Below are positions 23,628-32,420 of a stretch of DNA of 43,070 nt, one piece after another. Below the pieces are notes generated by a model. The model was not told the DNA's origin, did no database searches, and was given only the letters and a program-made list of their open reading frames with translations. This stretch comes from Deltaproteobacteria bacterium CG03_land_8_20_14_0_80_45_14 (GTDB lineage: Bacteria > Desulfobacterota > BSN033 > UBA1163), in assembly GCA_002780715.1 (NCBI GenBank), contig PEUO01000073.1, positions 1 through 43,070 of the forward strand, given 5' to 3'. The stretch's first letter is position 1. Every line of letters starts with the position of its first letter. The position numbers were made by a program, and so were the translations under genes.

Positions 23628-24425
23628 ATGAAAGAATGGCAAGAGCTTGGTAAGGAACTGAGGCGTTATATCAATCCTGAGACTTTTCTGGTGGCGATAA
23701 GGATATTAAAAGATAAAATAGAAATTCCAAGTGGAACCCGAACTCCTCTGAAGGACCTTAAGGTCAAAATGGCACACTGTCAGGCCCAAGCCATCTGTCG
23801 AAAATACGGTTGGACCATTGCTATGACCAGGGAGGACTTAGGTTGTGCTATTTCAGGGCACACCTACGGGTGGGAGCCAGTAAATCAAAAAGACGCAATT
23901 GATTTTTTCATTCGAATGAATTACGCCGCCGATACTACAGTGGCTCTTAACATCTTTCAATCCTTTAGAACTCTGAAACCGGGTCAATGCGAGGCAGTGG
24001 TTTATTCTCCTCTGGAGTGGACCAAGATAGAGCCAGATGTCATCTTGATCTATCTGAATCCTGCCCAACTCATGCGTTGTTTACATGGAAGCACTCAGCG
24101 TACGGGTCAACCTGTTACCAGCTCTTTTTCTGGTCGGGCGGCTTCATGTTCAGAGGGAGTTCTTGGGGCTTTCTTAGATCAATCCCCTAAAGTGGTCATC
24201 CCTGGAAATGGTGATCGGGTTTGGGCCACAGCCCAAGACCATGAAATGGCTTACGCATTACCCGCTTCGCACCTCAAAGATCTTGTAGAGGGACTTGCCA
24301 GGACTCACGAAAGGGGAATACGATACCCCATCCCCAGTTTTTTACGCTATCAACCTGAGGTGGGACTTACACTTCCTTTGACGGATATCTTTAAACAGGC
24401 TGGGGAAAAGATTAAAAAGGGTTGA
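23628..24425 (+). CDS. DUF169 domain protein
   Basis: The 265-residue protein starts KEWQELGKELRRYINPETF, then VAIRILKD, the DUF169 pattern. It has several conserved Cys (KMAHCQAQAICRKYGW, REDLGCAISG, SGRAASCSEG) and a GNGDRVWATAQDHEMAY segment. DUF169 proteins are common in anaerobes and have no firm function. It lies 86 bases after the MerB-like selenoprotein with GGAGG 9 bases ahead of the ATG. Same strand and no obvious terminator between them suggest co-transcription, so it may act in the same pathway; that is inference only. Confidence 0.85.
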   Translation: MKEWQELGKELRRYINPETFLVAIRILKDKIEIPSGTRTPLKDLKVKMAHCQAQAICRKYGWTIAMTREDLGCAISGHTYGWEPVNQKDAIDFFIRMNYAADTTVALNIFQSFRTLKPGQCEAVVYSPLEWTKIEPDVILIYLNPAQLMRCLHGSTQRTGQPVTSSFSGRAASCSEGVLGAFLDQSPKVVIPGNGDRVWATAQDHEMAYALPASHLKDLVEGLARTHERGIRYPIPSFLRYQPEVGLTLPLTDIFKQAGEKIKKG

Positions 24426-24470
24426 TGTGTGAGAGAACGATATGTTTTCATTACAGAGGATTCGAGCGGC

Positions 24471-24527
24471 CAAGGATTCAAGCGGTCGAGTGAAATACAC
24501 TAGACCCCATGAACCCTTGAATCCTTG
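24471..24527. repeat. Inverted repeat CAAGGATTCAAG ... CTTGAATCCTTG
   Basis: A perfect 12-bp inverted repeat with a 33-base loop lies between the DUF169 and adenosine-kinase-family genes, surrounded by further ggattc/gaaccc echoes. It may stabilise or attenuate the transcript, or be a mobile repeat. Confidence 0.6.
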
Positions 24528-24578
24528 AACCCTTTTAAAGACTTTTAAATCGTATATTCAGAATCAAGGAGGTTAGCC

Positions 24579-25061
24579 ATGGAATTGAAGACGGAGCGAT
24601 TGGAGATTCCAGAAGGAGGTAATATCATTTTTGGTCAAACTCATTTCATCAAGACAGTTGAAGATCTTTTCGAGATCATGGTGGGATCTGTTCCCAATGC
24701 CAAATTTGGAATTGGGTTCTGTGAATCCTCGGGTGCCTGCCTCGTTCGGCTTGAGGGAAATGATGAGGCATTGAAGGAGGTCGCCAAGAAGAATGCCCTG
24801 AAGATTGGAGCAGGCCATACCTTTGTGGTCATTTTAAAGGATGCCTTCCCGATCAATGTCCTCAATGCGGTGAAGATGTGTCAGGAGGTCTGTACGGTCT
24901 TCTGTGCCACGGCAAATCCTGTCGAAGTGATCCTGGCTCAGTCAGAACTGGGCAGAGGAGTCCTCGGTGTCATTGATGGTTCCTCTCCAAAAGGGGTTGA
25001 AAAAGAAGATGGAATTGCCTGGAGGAAAGACCTTCTGAGAAAATTCAATTACAAATTGTGA
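24579..25061 (+). CDS. Adenosine-specific kinase family protein (DUF355)
   Basis: The 160-residue protein follows the small family annotated adenosine-specific kinase: IIFGQTHFIKTVEDLFEIMV, FGIGFCESSGACLVRLEGND, KNALKIGAGHTFVVILKDAF, CTVFCATANPVEVILAQ and GRGVLGVIDG. Length and ends match the family, which is found mainly in archaea and anaerobic bacteria. The start has AAGGAGG 7 bases upstream. The family name rests on a structural study of an archaeal member; the physiological reaction is uncertain. It follows the DUF169 gene but is separated by a hairpin-forming spacer. Confidence 0.88.
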   Translation: MELKTERLEIPEGGNIIFGQTHFIKTVEDLFEIMVGSVPNAKFGIGFCESSGACLVRLEGNDEALKEVAKKNALKIGAGHTFVVILKDAFPINVLNAVKMCQEVCTVFCATANPVEVILAQSELGRGVLGVIDGSSPKGVEKEDGIAWRKDLLRKFNYKL

Positions 25062-25599
25062 AGACAATACGGTATTTCCGATGTCTGATTCTCATTCTTC
25101 CGAAAAGGGACCTGGAAAATTTATGACAGCTGAAGATGTAACCCTTTCTATTGCTCTACCTTTTTTATGGATGAACCTAATTTCTCTTTATTTAGGAAAT
25201 TCAATTTCGAGCTGCAAAGGACGCCGCAGACCTAGCCGAACAACCCCGCGCACCCCCCTTGATTTTCATATTTTGAAGGTGACAAAGTCGTCATGGCCGA
25301 TTAGCTATAAAATCGCAAAGCGCAGAGAGCATGGCGCATAGCGTTAATGAAAAAATGAAGATCATTTCCATTGTTTGTGCCTGCCTGCGGTAGGCAGGGG
25401 TGATGAAACCGCCATAACAAGAGATTACCTATATCCCACACTTTATGGCTTAGGAGGGTTAAAACAAAACCCTGTCAAACCCAAATAAGATCCTGAAAAC
25501 TTGGGATGATATTATCAAATCGGAATCAAAATGCAACAAGAAATTTTGGAGAAGCCATATGCTTTTTTTTAATATCCACCATGAGGAACAAATTTCTTG
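25062..25599. other. Intergenic region with degraded repeats
   Basis: About 540 bases with no supportable gene. It contains a GCGCATAGC-type repeat (25314-25344) and the cctgcctgcggtaggcagg palindrome (25380-25398). The 25081-25341 ORF in the track has no ribosome-binding site or recognisable domain and runs through the repeats, so I do not call it. Confidence 0.6.
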
Positions 25600-25628
25600 T
25601 TGACAAATCTGTCAACAAATAATATCAT
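25600..25628 (+). promoter_or_regulatory. Leaderless promoter with palindromic operator
   Basis: TTGACA, 17 bases, TATCAT. The -10 ends 7 bases before the ATG at 25636, so transcription should start at or next to the A of the start codon. The -35 is one arm of a perfect palindrome, TTGACA-aatc-TGTCAA (25600-25615), a likely binding site for the XRE domain of the encoded protein. Confidence 0.65.
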
Positions 25629-25635
25629 TCGAAAT

Positions 25636-28122
25636 ATGAAGTTCGGCAATTATCTTCGTCATTGTAGACAAGCTGCTGGGCTGTCTCTTCGAGAATTGGC
25701 AGAGCTTGGTCAAATCAATCCAGCTTATCTTTCTCGTGTGGAACGTGGAATCGTTCCACCTTCGGACGCACTAATACAGTCGGTCGCCGATGCATTGAAG
25801 ATCAAGTCTGAGAGCCTATTTCTCCTGGCTGGGCGTGTGCCTGCAAATTGGCAGAAGGCTATATCTTACTCACCTTCCCGAATTGCCGAGACTTTCCGCA
25901 GCGTTCTCGATAGCTATGTTGCCGAACCGAAGAGCCCCTACGGTAGAACCCTACTTTCCTTTGGAGGGGTCCGAGCTATCGAAGATCCTGCTTTTCCATT
26001 TGAATATTTTAGTGACATCGCAGAACTTGAGAGTTGGCGAAAGGAGATCTACCGTCCCATTTACCACATCCACAAGTGGTGGGCCCAACGGCTCGGTTCA
26101 GTCTTCCGGGCTATCATAATAGGCGCTTTTGCTCCCAAGGGATCAAATGTTTTTGAGATGTTCTATCAGCCTGTGAGATTGACAGGAGCTGTTATCTTCG
26201 ACCCCTTCATGGGAAGCGGTACCACCATCGGCGAAGCTCTCAAACTTGGCGCTCGCTCTATAGGCCGTGATATCAATCCCGTTTCCCATTTTATTGTGAA
26301 AAACGCCCTGGGTCTCCATCCCCGTAAAAAAATCATTGAGATCTTTCGAGGCATTGAACGAGATGTTGCCCCTGCTATTCGTCGCCTTTATCAAGCCCGT
26401 CTCCCGGAGGGAGGGATGGCAGATGCTCTCTATTATTTTTGGGTAAAGGTTGTTCAGTGCCCAGAGTGTGAACGCATGGTCGACCTTTTCTCATCCTACA
26501 TATTTTCACAGCATGCCTACCCTGCTCGTAATCCAGAGGCGCATGCACTTTGCTCCAATTGTGGAGCTATCAATAAGATTCGTTACGACACTGAACTTTA
26601 TAAATGCTCGGCCTGTGGCCTGGCCCAGAATCCACAGGTTGGACCTGCAAAGGGTTTAAATGCAGTTTGCCCAGGTTGTGGACACAGCTTCCCAATTGCA
26701 AAAACTGTTCAGAAACATAAAGAACCACCGGCGCACCGCCTGTATGCTAAAATGATCATACGGCCAAATGGCTCAAAGGAATATCTCCTAATTGATGATT
26801 ATGATCTCCACCTATATCAAGAGGCCTCTCAAACTCTCAGGAAACGGAAGAACCCCTATCCTGTTGTCTCAATTGAAGCCGGTTATAATACCAATCAAGT
26901 CCTCAATTACTGCTACCATTACTGGCATCAAATGTTCAATGACCGTCAACTTCTTTGCTTAAGCCTTCTTGCAGATCGCATTCGAAAAATCCCCGACAGG
27001 AGGTTGCGGGATCTTTTTGCTTGCCTCTTCTCTGGCACTCTTGAATTCAACAATATGTTTACCTCGTTTAAAGGGGAAGGCACGGGCGCTGTCCGCCACA
27101 TGTTCTCCCATCACATCCTCAAGCCAGAGCGAACACCTTTGGAGGCAAACCTTTGGGGGACGCCTAAGAGTTCTGGCGCTTTTTCAACACTCTTTGAAAG
27201 TCGCCTCCTTAGGGCTCTCGATTACTGTGAAAACCCTTTTGAAATCGGTTCCACATACAAAAACGGAAAGGCTATTGGGGAGAAGGTATATGGTCTCTCT
27301 TCTCCCTTGGGCATTGACATTGTGGAGACTTTTGATGAGTTCCAAGGAGGTAAGGATTTATACCTCTACTGCGGTGATTCTGCAAAAACCGACCTTTCAA
27401 TAGAAAGCGTAGACGCAGTTGTTACCGATCCGCCTTTTTTTGACAATGTCCATTATTCACAGCTTGCAGATTTCTTTTATGTCTGGCAGCGCCATGTCCT
27501 TGGAGCGAATGGCAACCATAACCCCCAAAGCACCCGTTCTGAGGAAGAGGTTCAACAAAGCGATCCAACGATCTTCACCGATCGCCTTTATGGTGTATGG
27601 AAGGAATGCAATCGGGTTCTCCGACGTGAGGGGCTCCTTATATTCACCTACCACCATTCTCGAAATGAAGGCTGGCGTTCAGTGTTAGAAGCGATTGTCA
27701 GGGCAGATTTTGCAATCGTTGCGACCCATCCGATCAAGGCAGAAATGTCGGTGGCCAAGCCAAAGTTTCAGGCCAAGGAACCCATTGACCTGGATATAAT
27801 TATTGTTTGCCGAAAACGTGATACCACTTTAACTGAATCGTCAGATTCCAAAAGGATCATTAAAAACGCAACCCAAGAAGCTGCCGAGCAGGTCGCTCGC
27901 CTCAATGGATCAGGCAGGTCTTTGAGTCGGAACGATGTTTATGTAATATTAATGTCACAGATCATCAAGCGGTTGTCTTGGCAGCCGTCTCTCCATGAAA
28001 GTCTAAGCTTCCTCGACTCAAACCATACATCGATTGAAAGAGCGATTAGCGAGCTACATGGGGGCCAAAGAATATCCGAGCGTCCTCCGAGCAGGCAATC
28101 AAAACAACTCTCCCTCTGGTGA
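25636..28122 (+). CDS. XRE-HTH fused to adenine-type DNA methyltransferase
   Basis: The 828-residue protein has an N-terminal XRE helix-turn-helix (LRHCRQAAGLSLRELAELGQ, AYLSRVERG; ~1-70), an SAM-binding motif FDPFMGSGTTIGEALKLG (~188), two CXXC zinc-ribbon pairs (CPEC/CSNC and CSAC/CPGC, ~275-365) and a catalytic TDPPFFDNVHYSQLADFFY motif (~597). The order SAM motif before catalytic DPPF resembles DUF1156-like and beta/gamma-class amino-methyltransferases. ATG 25636 is preferred over the TTG track start because the promoter sits between them. A convergent PD-(D/E)XK-like gene follows, so this is probably the self-regulated methylase of a restriction-modification system. Confidence 0.85.
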   Translation: MKFGNYLRHCRQAAGLSLRELAELGQINPAYLSRVERGIVPPSDALIQSVADALKIKSESLFLLAGRVPANWQKAISYSPSRIAETFRSVLDSYVAEPKSPYGRTLLSFGGVRAIEDPAFPFEYFSDIAELESWRKEIYRPIYHIHKWWAQRLGSVFRAIIIGAFAPKGSNVFEMFYQPVRLTGAVIFDPFMGSGTTIGEALKLGARSIGRDINPVSHFIVKNALGLHPRKKIIEIFRGIERDVAPAIRRLYQARLPEGGMADALYYFWVKVVQCPECERMVDLFSSYIFSQHAYPARNPEAHALCSNCGAINKIRYDTELYKCSACGLAQNPQVGPAKGLNAVCPGCGHSFPIAKTVQKHKEPPAHRLYAKMIIRPNGSKEYLLIDDYDLHLYQEASQTLRKRKNPYPVVSIEAGYNTNQVLNYCYHYWHQMFNDRQLLCLSLLADRIRKIPDRRLRDLFACLFSGTLEFNNMFTSFKGEGTGAVRHMFSHHILKPERTPLEANLWGTPKSSGAFSTLFESRLLRALDYCENPFEIGSTYKNGKAIGEKVYGLSSPLGIDIVETFDEFQGGKDLYLYCGDSAKTDLSIESVDAVVTDPPFFDNVHYSQLADFFYVWQRHVLGANGNHNPQSTRSEEEVQQSDPTIFTDRLYGVWKECNRVLRREGLLIFTYHHSRNEGWRSVLEAIVRADFAIVATHPIKAEMSVAKPKFQAKEPIDLDIIIVCRKRDTTLTESSDSKRIIKNATQEAAEQVARLNGSGRSLSRNDVYVILMSQIIKRLSWQPSLHESLSFLDSNHTSIERAISELHGGQRISERPPSRQSKQLSLW

Positions 28123-28172
28123 ACACTGGACACCGTCTTTCATTTGTTAGAATTTATTTTTTAATAGTGTCA

Positions 28173-29102
28173 TTAATTCGTAGGTTGAAAATTCAATCGA
28201 AATCGACCACGTGGCTGTGTTTTTTCTGTTCTGGTAGGCAAAGGGAAGGGGTCCAAGAGCTTAAATTGCCTATGATCTTCTGGAACATCATCGGCAAGGC
28301 GATAACAATAAAAAACGTTTGTACCCCCTCCCTGTATCGTCCGCTTTATGAATCCCACCTGTCGAAGTTGCGAAACGTCCCTCTCTAAGTCATCTCTGGA
28401 ATGGATCAAGGTAACACCATGATCGAGTTGTATGGTACTGAGCGGATTTGAAAAAATGAGCATGGGGCGGGTGCGATTAGTCCCGTTACCATAGGTTCCA
28501 AGACCAATCTCTTTTACTCTTTCTCCAACAATCGACAAGTAGTAATCGAAGTCTTCGTTCAGAAGGTTACCGTCACACAAAACGAACGCCGACAGTCGAT
28601 ATTTACCTGCTTGATTACGAACAGTTTCTTGACACACAAAAAGATAAAACCCACGAATGTCCAATGCGGCCCCACTCGAATCGTAAACGCGAACAGTGCC
28701 ACAAGGCGGAGTAGTATTGTAATCCATACCTGAAGGCCGGGCTATTGTGCCACTTTGCGTCCTTTCGAGCTTTTTTACCTCAATTGCCACAATATGTGTC
28801 AAGTTTGAGGCCAAAGTTGCTTTTGCAGCCGCCTTACAGACTTCCGGTCGCAGAACAACCAAATCGGGGGTTATAAGAGGGCCAGGTGCTTTCAGACAAT
28901 CAACATCGGCTGGGAGGTGATCTGAAAGAAGTCTGTGAATATATTCATCCAAGGGATCATCTTGAGTATTTCGCTTATCACGGAGTCGAAAGGGTCTTGG
29001 CTTTGCACCTTTACCAAAGAAAGAATTTCGAAGAATCAGGAATGATCCCGCTGTCAAATCAGCGATTTTCGGCCTTTTGAGAGTATGTAACATTTCAGAC
29101 AT
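28173..29102 (-). CDS. Putative PD-(D/E)XK restriction endonuclease
   Basis: This is a 309-residue protein of no family I recognise by name. ITPDLVVLRPE (Asp80) followed 27 residues later by IVAIEVKKLER (Glu108, Lys110) has the spacing and hydrophobic strands of a PD-(D/E)XK nuclease core. The C-terminal third contains a winged-helix-like stretch (DDLERDVSQLRQVGFIKRTI). It is convergent with the XRE-methyltransferase, ending 50 bases from it. Restriction function is inferred from motif plus neighbour. Confidence 0.65.
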   Translation of the reverse strand: MSEMLHTLKRPKIADLTAGSFLILRNSFFGKGAKPRPFRLRDKRNTQDDPLDEYIHRLLSDHLPADVDCLKAPGPLITPDLVVLRPEVCKAAAKATLASNLTHIVAIEVKKLERTQSGTIARPSGMDYNTTPPCGTVRVYDSSGAALDIRGFYLFVCQETVRNQAGKYRLSAFVLCDGNLLNEDFDYYLSIVGERVKEIGLGTYGNGTNRTRPMLIFSNPLSTIQLDHGVTLIHSRDDLERDVSQLRQVGFIKRTIQGGGTNVFYCYRLADDVPEDHRQFKLLDPFPLPTRTEKTQPRGRFRLNFQPTN

Positions 29103-29155
29103 CCATTATCTTTTTCAACAATTGGAACAAATAATTGCTGACATTATGATGGAGA

Positions 29156-30148
29156 TCAGCTCCCATTTTTCACCAGGCATTCCAGGGCGGTGATGTATTC
29201 CTCTGTCATGCAAGTGGGAATCTTGTTCCTCTTCAGACATTCAAAACATTTGCTGGGTTCATAGAGAGGAGTGCTTACATATTTCTCTCCACCGTCCGGG
29301 AAGAGTGTAACCATCATACCTTGATCTAATTCCATTGCTTTCTGTAATGTCCCCCACATCGCTGCCCCAGAACTGATTCCACAAAAGATTCCTTCTCGAA
29401 CGGTGAGGGCCCTTGCCATCTCGAAAGCATCCTCATCCTTCACATTGATTTTTTCATCCAATCGGCTGGCATCATAGATCTCCGGGACATACTGGGAACT
29501 CAGGTTTTTTAACCCCTGGATACTCGAATTGGGATAGGGCTCCACACCAACGATTTTGATTTCAGGGTTGTATTCTTTCAGGCGTTTAGAAACACCCATC
29601 AGGGTCCCGGTGGTTCCTAAACCTCCGACAAACATCGTCACTTTTCCTTTCGTCGCTCTCCAGATCTCCCCTCCCGTTGTCTCATAATGGGCAAGCACAT
29701 TATACTTATTCTCAAATTGGTGAGGCATATAATATTTAGAGTCTTTAGCCATCTCCTCGGCCAAATCAATCGCCCCATCCATTCCCTTGGAACCCTCGCT
29801 TAAAATGATCTTCGCTCCAAAGGCAGTGAGGATCTTTCTTCTTTCCATGCTCATCGTCTCCGGCATCACCAATTCCAACCGATATCCTTTGACCGCGCAG
29901 ACCATCGCCAGAGCAATGCCGGTATTTCCGCTGGTGGGTTCGATGACGATCTTATCTTTCGTCAGGAGACCTTCCTTCTCCCCATATTCAATCATGTATT
30001 TGGCAATCCGATCTTTGACCGAACCGACCGGGTTATATCGCTCCAACTTCGCATAGACCTTCACCTTTTTGTTGGGAACAATATGGTTAATCCTCACTAA
30101 GGGCGTATATCCCACTAAATCGACCATATTCTTAGCCACACGATACAT
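29156..30148 (-). CDS. cysK: Cysteine synthase family PLP enzyme
   Basis: This makes cysteine from O-acetylserine and sulfide, or a related beta-replacement. The 330-residue sequence has GSVKDR with the PLP lysine (Lys45), the substrate loop EPTSGNTG, the phosphate-binding loop GGLGTTGT and a typical SSGAA segment near the end. After the usual core it carries a ~35-residue C-terminal extension with four cysteines (SKCFECLKRNKIPTCMTEEY ... ALECL), which may bind metal or form a redox pair. It lies between the restriction gene and map on the minus strand. CysK versus cystathionine beta-synthase-like specificity cannot be settled by eye. Confidence 0.85.
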   Translation of the reverse strand: MYRVAKNMVDLVGYTPLVRINHIVPNKKVKVYAKLERYNPVGSVKDRIAKYMIEYGEKEGLLTKDKIVIEPTSGNTGIALAMVCAVKGYRLELVMPETMSMERRKILTAFGAKIILSEGSKGMDGAIDLAEEMAKDSKYYMPHQFENKYNVLAHYETTGGEIWRATKGKVTMFVGGLGTTGTLMGVSKRLKEYNPEIKIVGVEPYPNSSIQGLKNLSSQYVPEIYDASRLDEKINVKDEDAFEMARALTVREGIFCGISSGAAMWGTLQKAMELDQGMMVTLFPDGGEKYVSTPLYEPSKCFECLKRNKIPTCMTEEYITALECLVKNGS

Positions 30149-30218
30149 AATTCTTCTGCCTCCCCTGAAACCTATTCACGTGCTGCGATGATGCGGTGTT
30201 GCATTACTTCAGTGATAA

Positions 30219-30251
30219 CGGCAACACAGCAGCACGGCAACACGGCAACAC
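30219..30251 (+). repeat. Short CGGCAACAC repeat
   Basis: Three CGGCAACAC-like units occur in the spacer between map and cysK, two of them directly adjacent. They are slippage-prone and have no evident function. Confidence 0.5.
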
Positions 30252-30260
30252 TTCCTCAAA

Positions 30261-31007
30261 TTACAAAATGCTTAAAATCTCAGCTCCATCGTCAGTGATG
30301 GCAACAGTATGCTCAAAATGGGCGGACCTTTTTCCATCCGCCGTTACGACGGTCCAGCCGTCAGAAAGAACTCTAACCTCGTAGGTTCCTTCATTCACCA
30401 TAGGCTCCAGGGCGAAGACCATGCCTTTCTCAAGTCTCGGTCCTTGGTGGGGCGCCCCAAAATTTGGAATCTGTGGTTCCTCATGGAGATCTCTCCCAAT
30501 CCCATGCCCTACAAAATCCCTCACCACAGAAAATTCATGAGACTCCACCCATCTCTGAATGGCGTAGGAAATATCGAAAAGCCGATTCCCTATCTTTGCC
30601 TTCTCAATACCAATATAGAGAGCCTTCTCCGTAACTTCAAGAAGCCTTTTGGCTTCCGGATCTACCTCCCCCACAGGAAAGGTGATGGCTGCATCTCCAA
30701 AATAACCAACAAAATTGACTCCTACATCCAGGCTTACAATATCCCCCTTCTTCAATCGGCGTTGACTGGGTATGCCGTGGACCACCTCCTCATTGATGGA
30801 GATGCAAAGGGTCGCCGGAAATCCTCTGTATCCTTTAAAGGCAGGCCGCGCTCCCTTTAGAAAGATATATTCTTCGGCAACCTGATCCAATTCCTTTGTG
30901 CTGATCCCCGGTACAATCATCCCCTTCAGTTTCTCAAAGACCTCTGCCACAATGGCATTGGATTTCTTCAATTGCTCAATCTCTCGGGGTGATTTGATAA
31001 TAATCAT
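30261..31007 (-). CDS. map: Type I methionyl aminopeptidase
   Basis: It removes N-terminal Met from new proteins. Metal ligands are visible: the two Asp in SLDVGVNFVGYFGDAAITF, His in VGHGIGRDLHEEP, Glu in FALEPMV and Glu in AHFEHTVAI. The track ORF starts at 31130, which would overlap the divergent purB start. ATG 31007 gives the standard IIIKSPREIEQLKKSN beginning and a ~248-residue protein of normal length. The ribosome-binding site is weak. It is not in the usual ribosomal-protein operon context. Confidence 0.94.
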   Translation of the reverse strand: MIIIKSPREIEQLKKSNAIVAEVFEKLKGMIVPGISTKELDQVAEEYIFLKGARPAFKGYRGFPATLCISINEEVVHGIPSQRRLKKGDIVSLDVGVNFVGYFGDAAITFPVGEVDPEAKRLLEVTEKALYIGIEKAKIGNRLFDISYAIQRWVESHEFSVVRDFVGHGIGRDLHEEPQIPNFGAPHQGPRLEKGMVFALEPMVNEGTYEVRVLSDGWTVVTADGKRSAHFEHTVAITDDGAEILSIL

Positions 31008-31120
31008 AGCATTAATATGCATTTGAACCAGGGAATTGTCAATAATGAACAACCCGTTTCTTATTGACTTTTCAACACCATTCAGTAATATAGTTCTATG
31101 CATTCCATAAGGAGCCTGAG

Positions 31121-32419
31121 ATGATTCCAAGATATACCCGGCCGGAGATGGGAAAGATTTGGGCGGATCAGAGAAAGTTTGAAACCTGGCTCCAGATTGA
31201 ACTCTTGGTCTGCGAGGCTCTTTCCCAATTAGGCGAGATTCCAGCGGAGGTTGTTCGAGAGATCAAAGAGAAAGCCTCCTTTGATATCCACCATATTGAT
31301 GAAATAGAGAAGGTGACGAAACACGATGTCCTCGCCTTCCTGACCAATGTGGGAGAGTCTATCGGTCCCCTTTCGAGATATCTCCATTATGGCCTTACCT
31401 CCTCTGATATCCTCGACACCTCCCTGGCCATGCTTTTAAAAGAGGCCTCTGAACTCATCCTTCAAGATATCCAACGGCTTTTAGAAGTGTTGAAGAAAAA
31501 AGCCTTTCAATATAAGAAAACCTTGATGATCGGCCGATCTCATGGCATCCACGCTGAACCCATTACGTTCGGCCTCAAAATGACCCTCTGGTATGATGAG
31601 ATGAAACGAAATCTCGTCCGCATGGAGAGGGCTAAAGAGGCTGTGAGTGTGGGAAAGATCTCAGGGGCTGTAGGAACATTTGCTCATATTCCTCCCTTTA
31701 TTGAGGAGTTTGTCTGCGGAAGATTGGGACTCAAACCAGCGCCCATCTCGACACAGGTTGTTCAGAGAGATCATCATGCCGAATTCTTCACCACCCTGGC
31801 TATCATTGCCTCTTCAATAGAAAAATTTTCTGTGGAACTCAGGCACCTCCAGCGGACCGAAGTCTTAGAAGTTGAGGAATTCTTTTCCAAAGGGCAGAAA
31901 GGTTCCTCTGCCATGCCGCATAAGAGGAATCCCATTTCCTCAGAAAATCTCTCCGGTTTAGCACGCCTTGTGCGATCTTACAGTATGGCTGCTTTGGAAA
32001 ACATTCCTCTCTGGCACGAGCGTGACATCAGCCATTCCTCGGTAGAAAGGGTGATCGCTCCGGATGCCACAATTTTAATCGACTACATGCTCAACCGCCT
32101 CACCTCCCTGGTTGAGAATCTCATCGTCTATCCGGAGAACATGAAAGCCAATTTAGAAAAGATGGGAGGTCTTATCTTTTCGGAATCAATCCTTCTCCAT
32201 CTGACGAAGAAAGGCCTTTCGAGGGAAGAGGCTTATGGGGTGGTCCAAAGGAATGCGATGAGGGTTTGGGAAAAGGGCGAGGATTTCAAAACCCTTCTCT
32301 CCCAGGACGAAATTATCAGGCGTCTCATGACCCAAAAGGAACTGGGCGCTCTCTTCGATGTCCGGACTCATCTTAAACACGTGGATGATATCTTTCGAAG
32401 AGTATTTGGAGATTCTTAA
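31121..32419 (+). CDS. purB: Adenylosuccinate lyase
   Basis: PurB works twice in purine synthesis, releasing fumarate from SAICAR and adenylosuccinate. The 432-residue protein has the fumarase-superfamily regions: [29 protein letters not shown] (catalytic His) and the signature [19 protein letters not shown] with the catalytic Ser loop. AGGAG sits 7 bases before the ATG. It is followed two bases later by ftsH, so the two share a transcript with DUF502 and the small membrane gene. Confidence 0.96.
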   Translation: MIPRYTRPEMGKIWADQRKFETWLQIELLVCEALSQLGEIPAEVVREIKEKASFDIHHIDEIEKVTKHDVLAFLTNVGESIGPLSRYLHYGLTSSDILDTSLAMLLKEASELILQDIQRLLEVLKKKAFQYKKTLMIGRSHGIHAEPITFGLKMTLWYDEMKRNLVRMERAKEAVSVGKISGAVGTFAHIPPFIEEFVCGRLGLKPAPISTQVVQRDHHAEFFTTLAIIASSIEKFSVELRHLQRTEVLEVEEFFSKGQKGSSAMPHKRNPISSENLSGLARLVRSYSMAALENIPLWHERDISHSSVERVIAPDATILIDYMLNRLTSLVENLIVYPENMKANLEKMGGLIFSESILLHLTKKGLSREEAYGVVQRNAMRVWEKGEDFKTLLSQDEIIRRLMTQKELGALFDVRTHLKHVDDIFRRVFGDS

Positions 32420-32420
32420 G

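Noticed and set aside
25081-25341. 86-residue ORF after the adenosine-kinase-family gene
   Set aside because: No ribosome-binding site, no domain, and it runs through intergenic repeats.
31008-31130. N-terminal extension of methionyl aminopeptidase
   Set aside because: It would overlap the divergent purB start and has no family counterpart.
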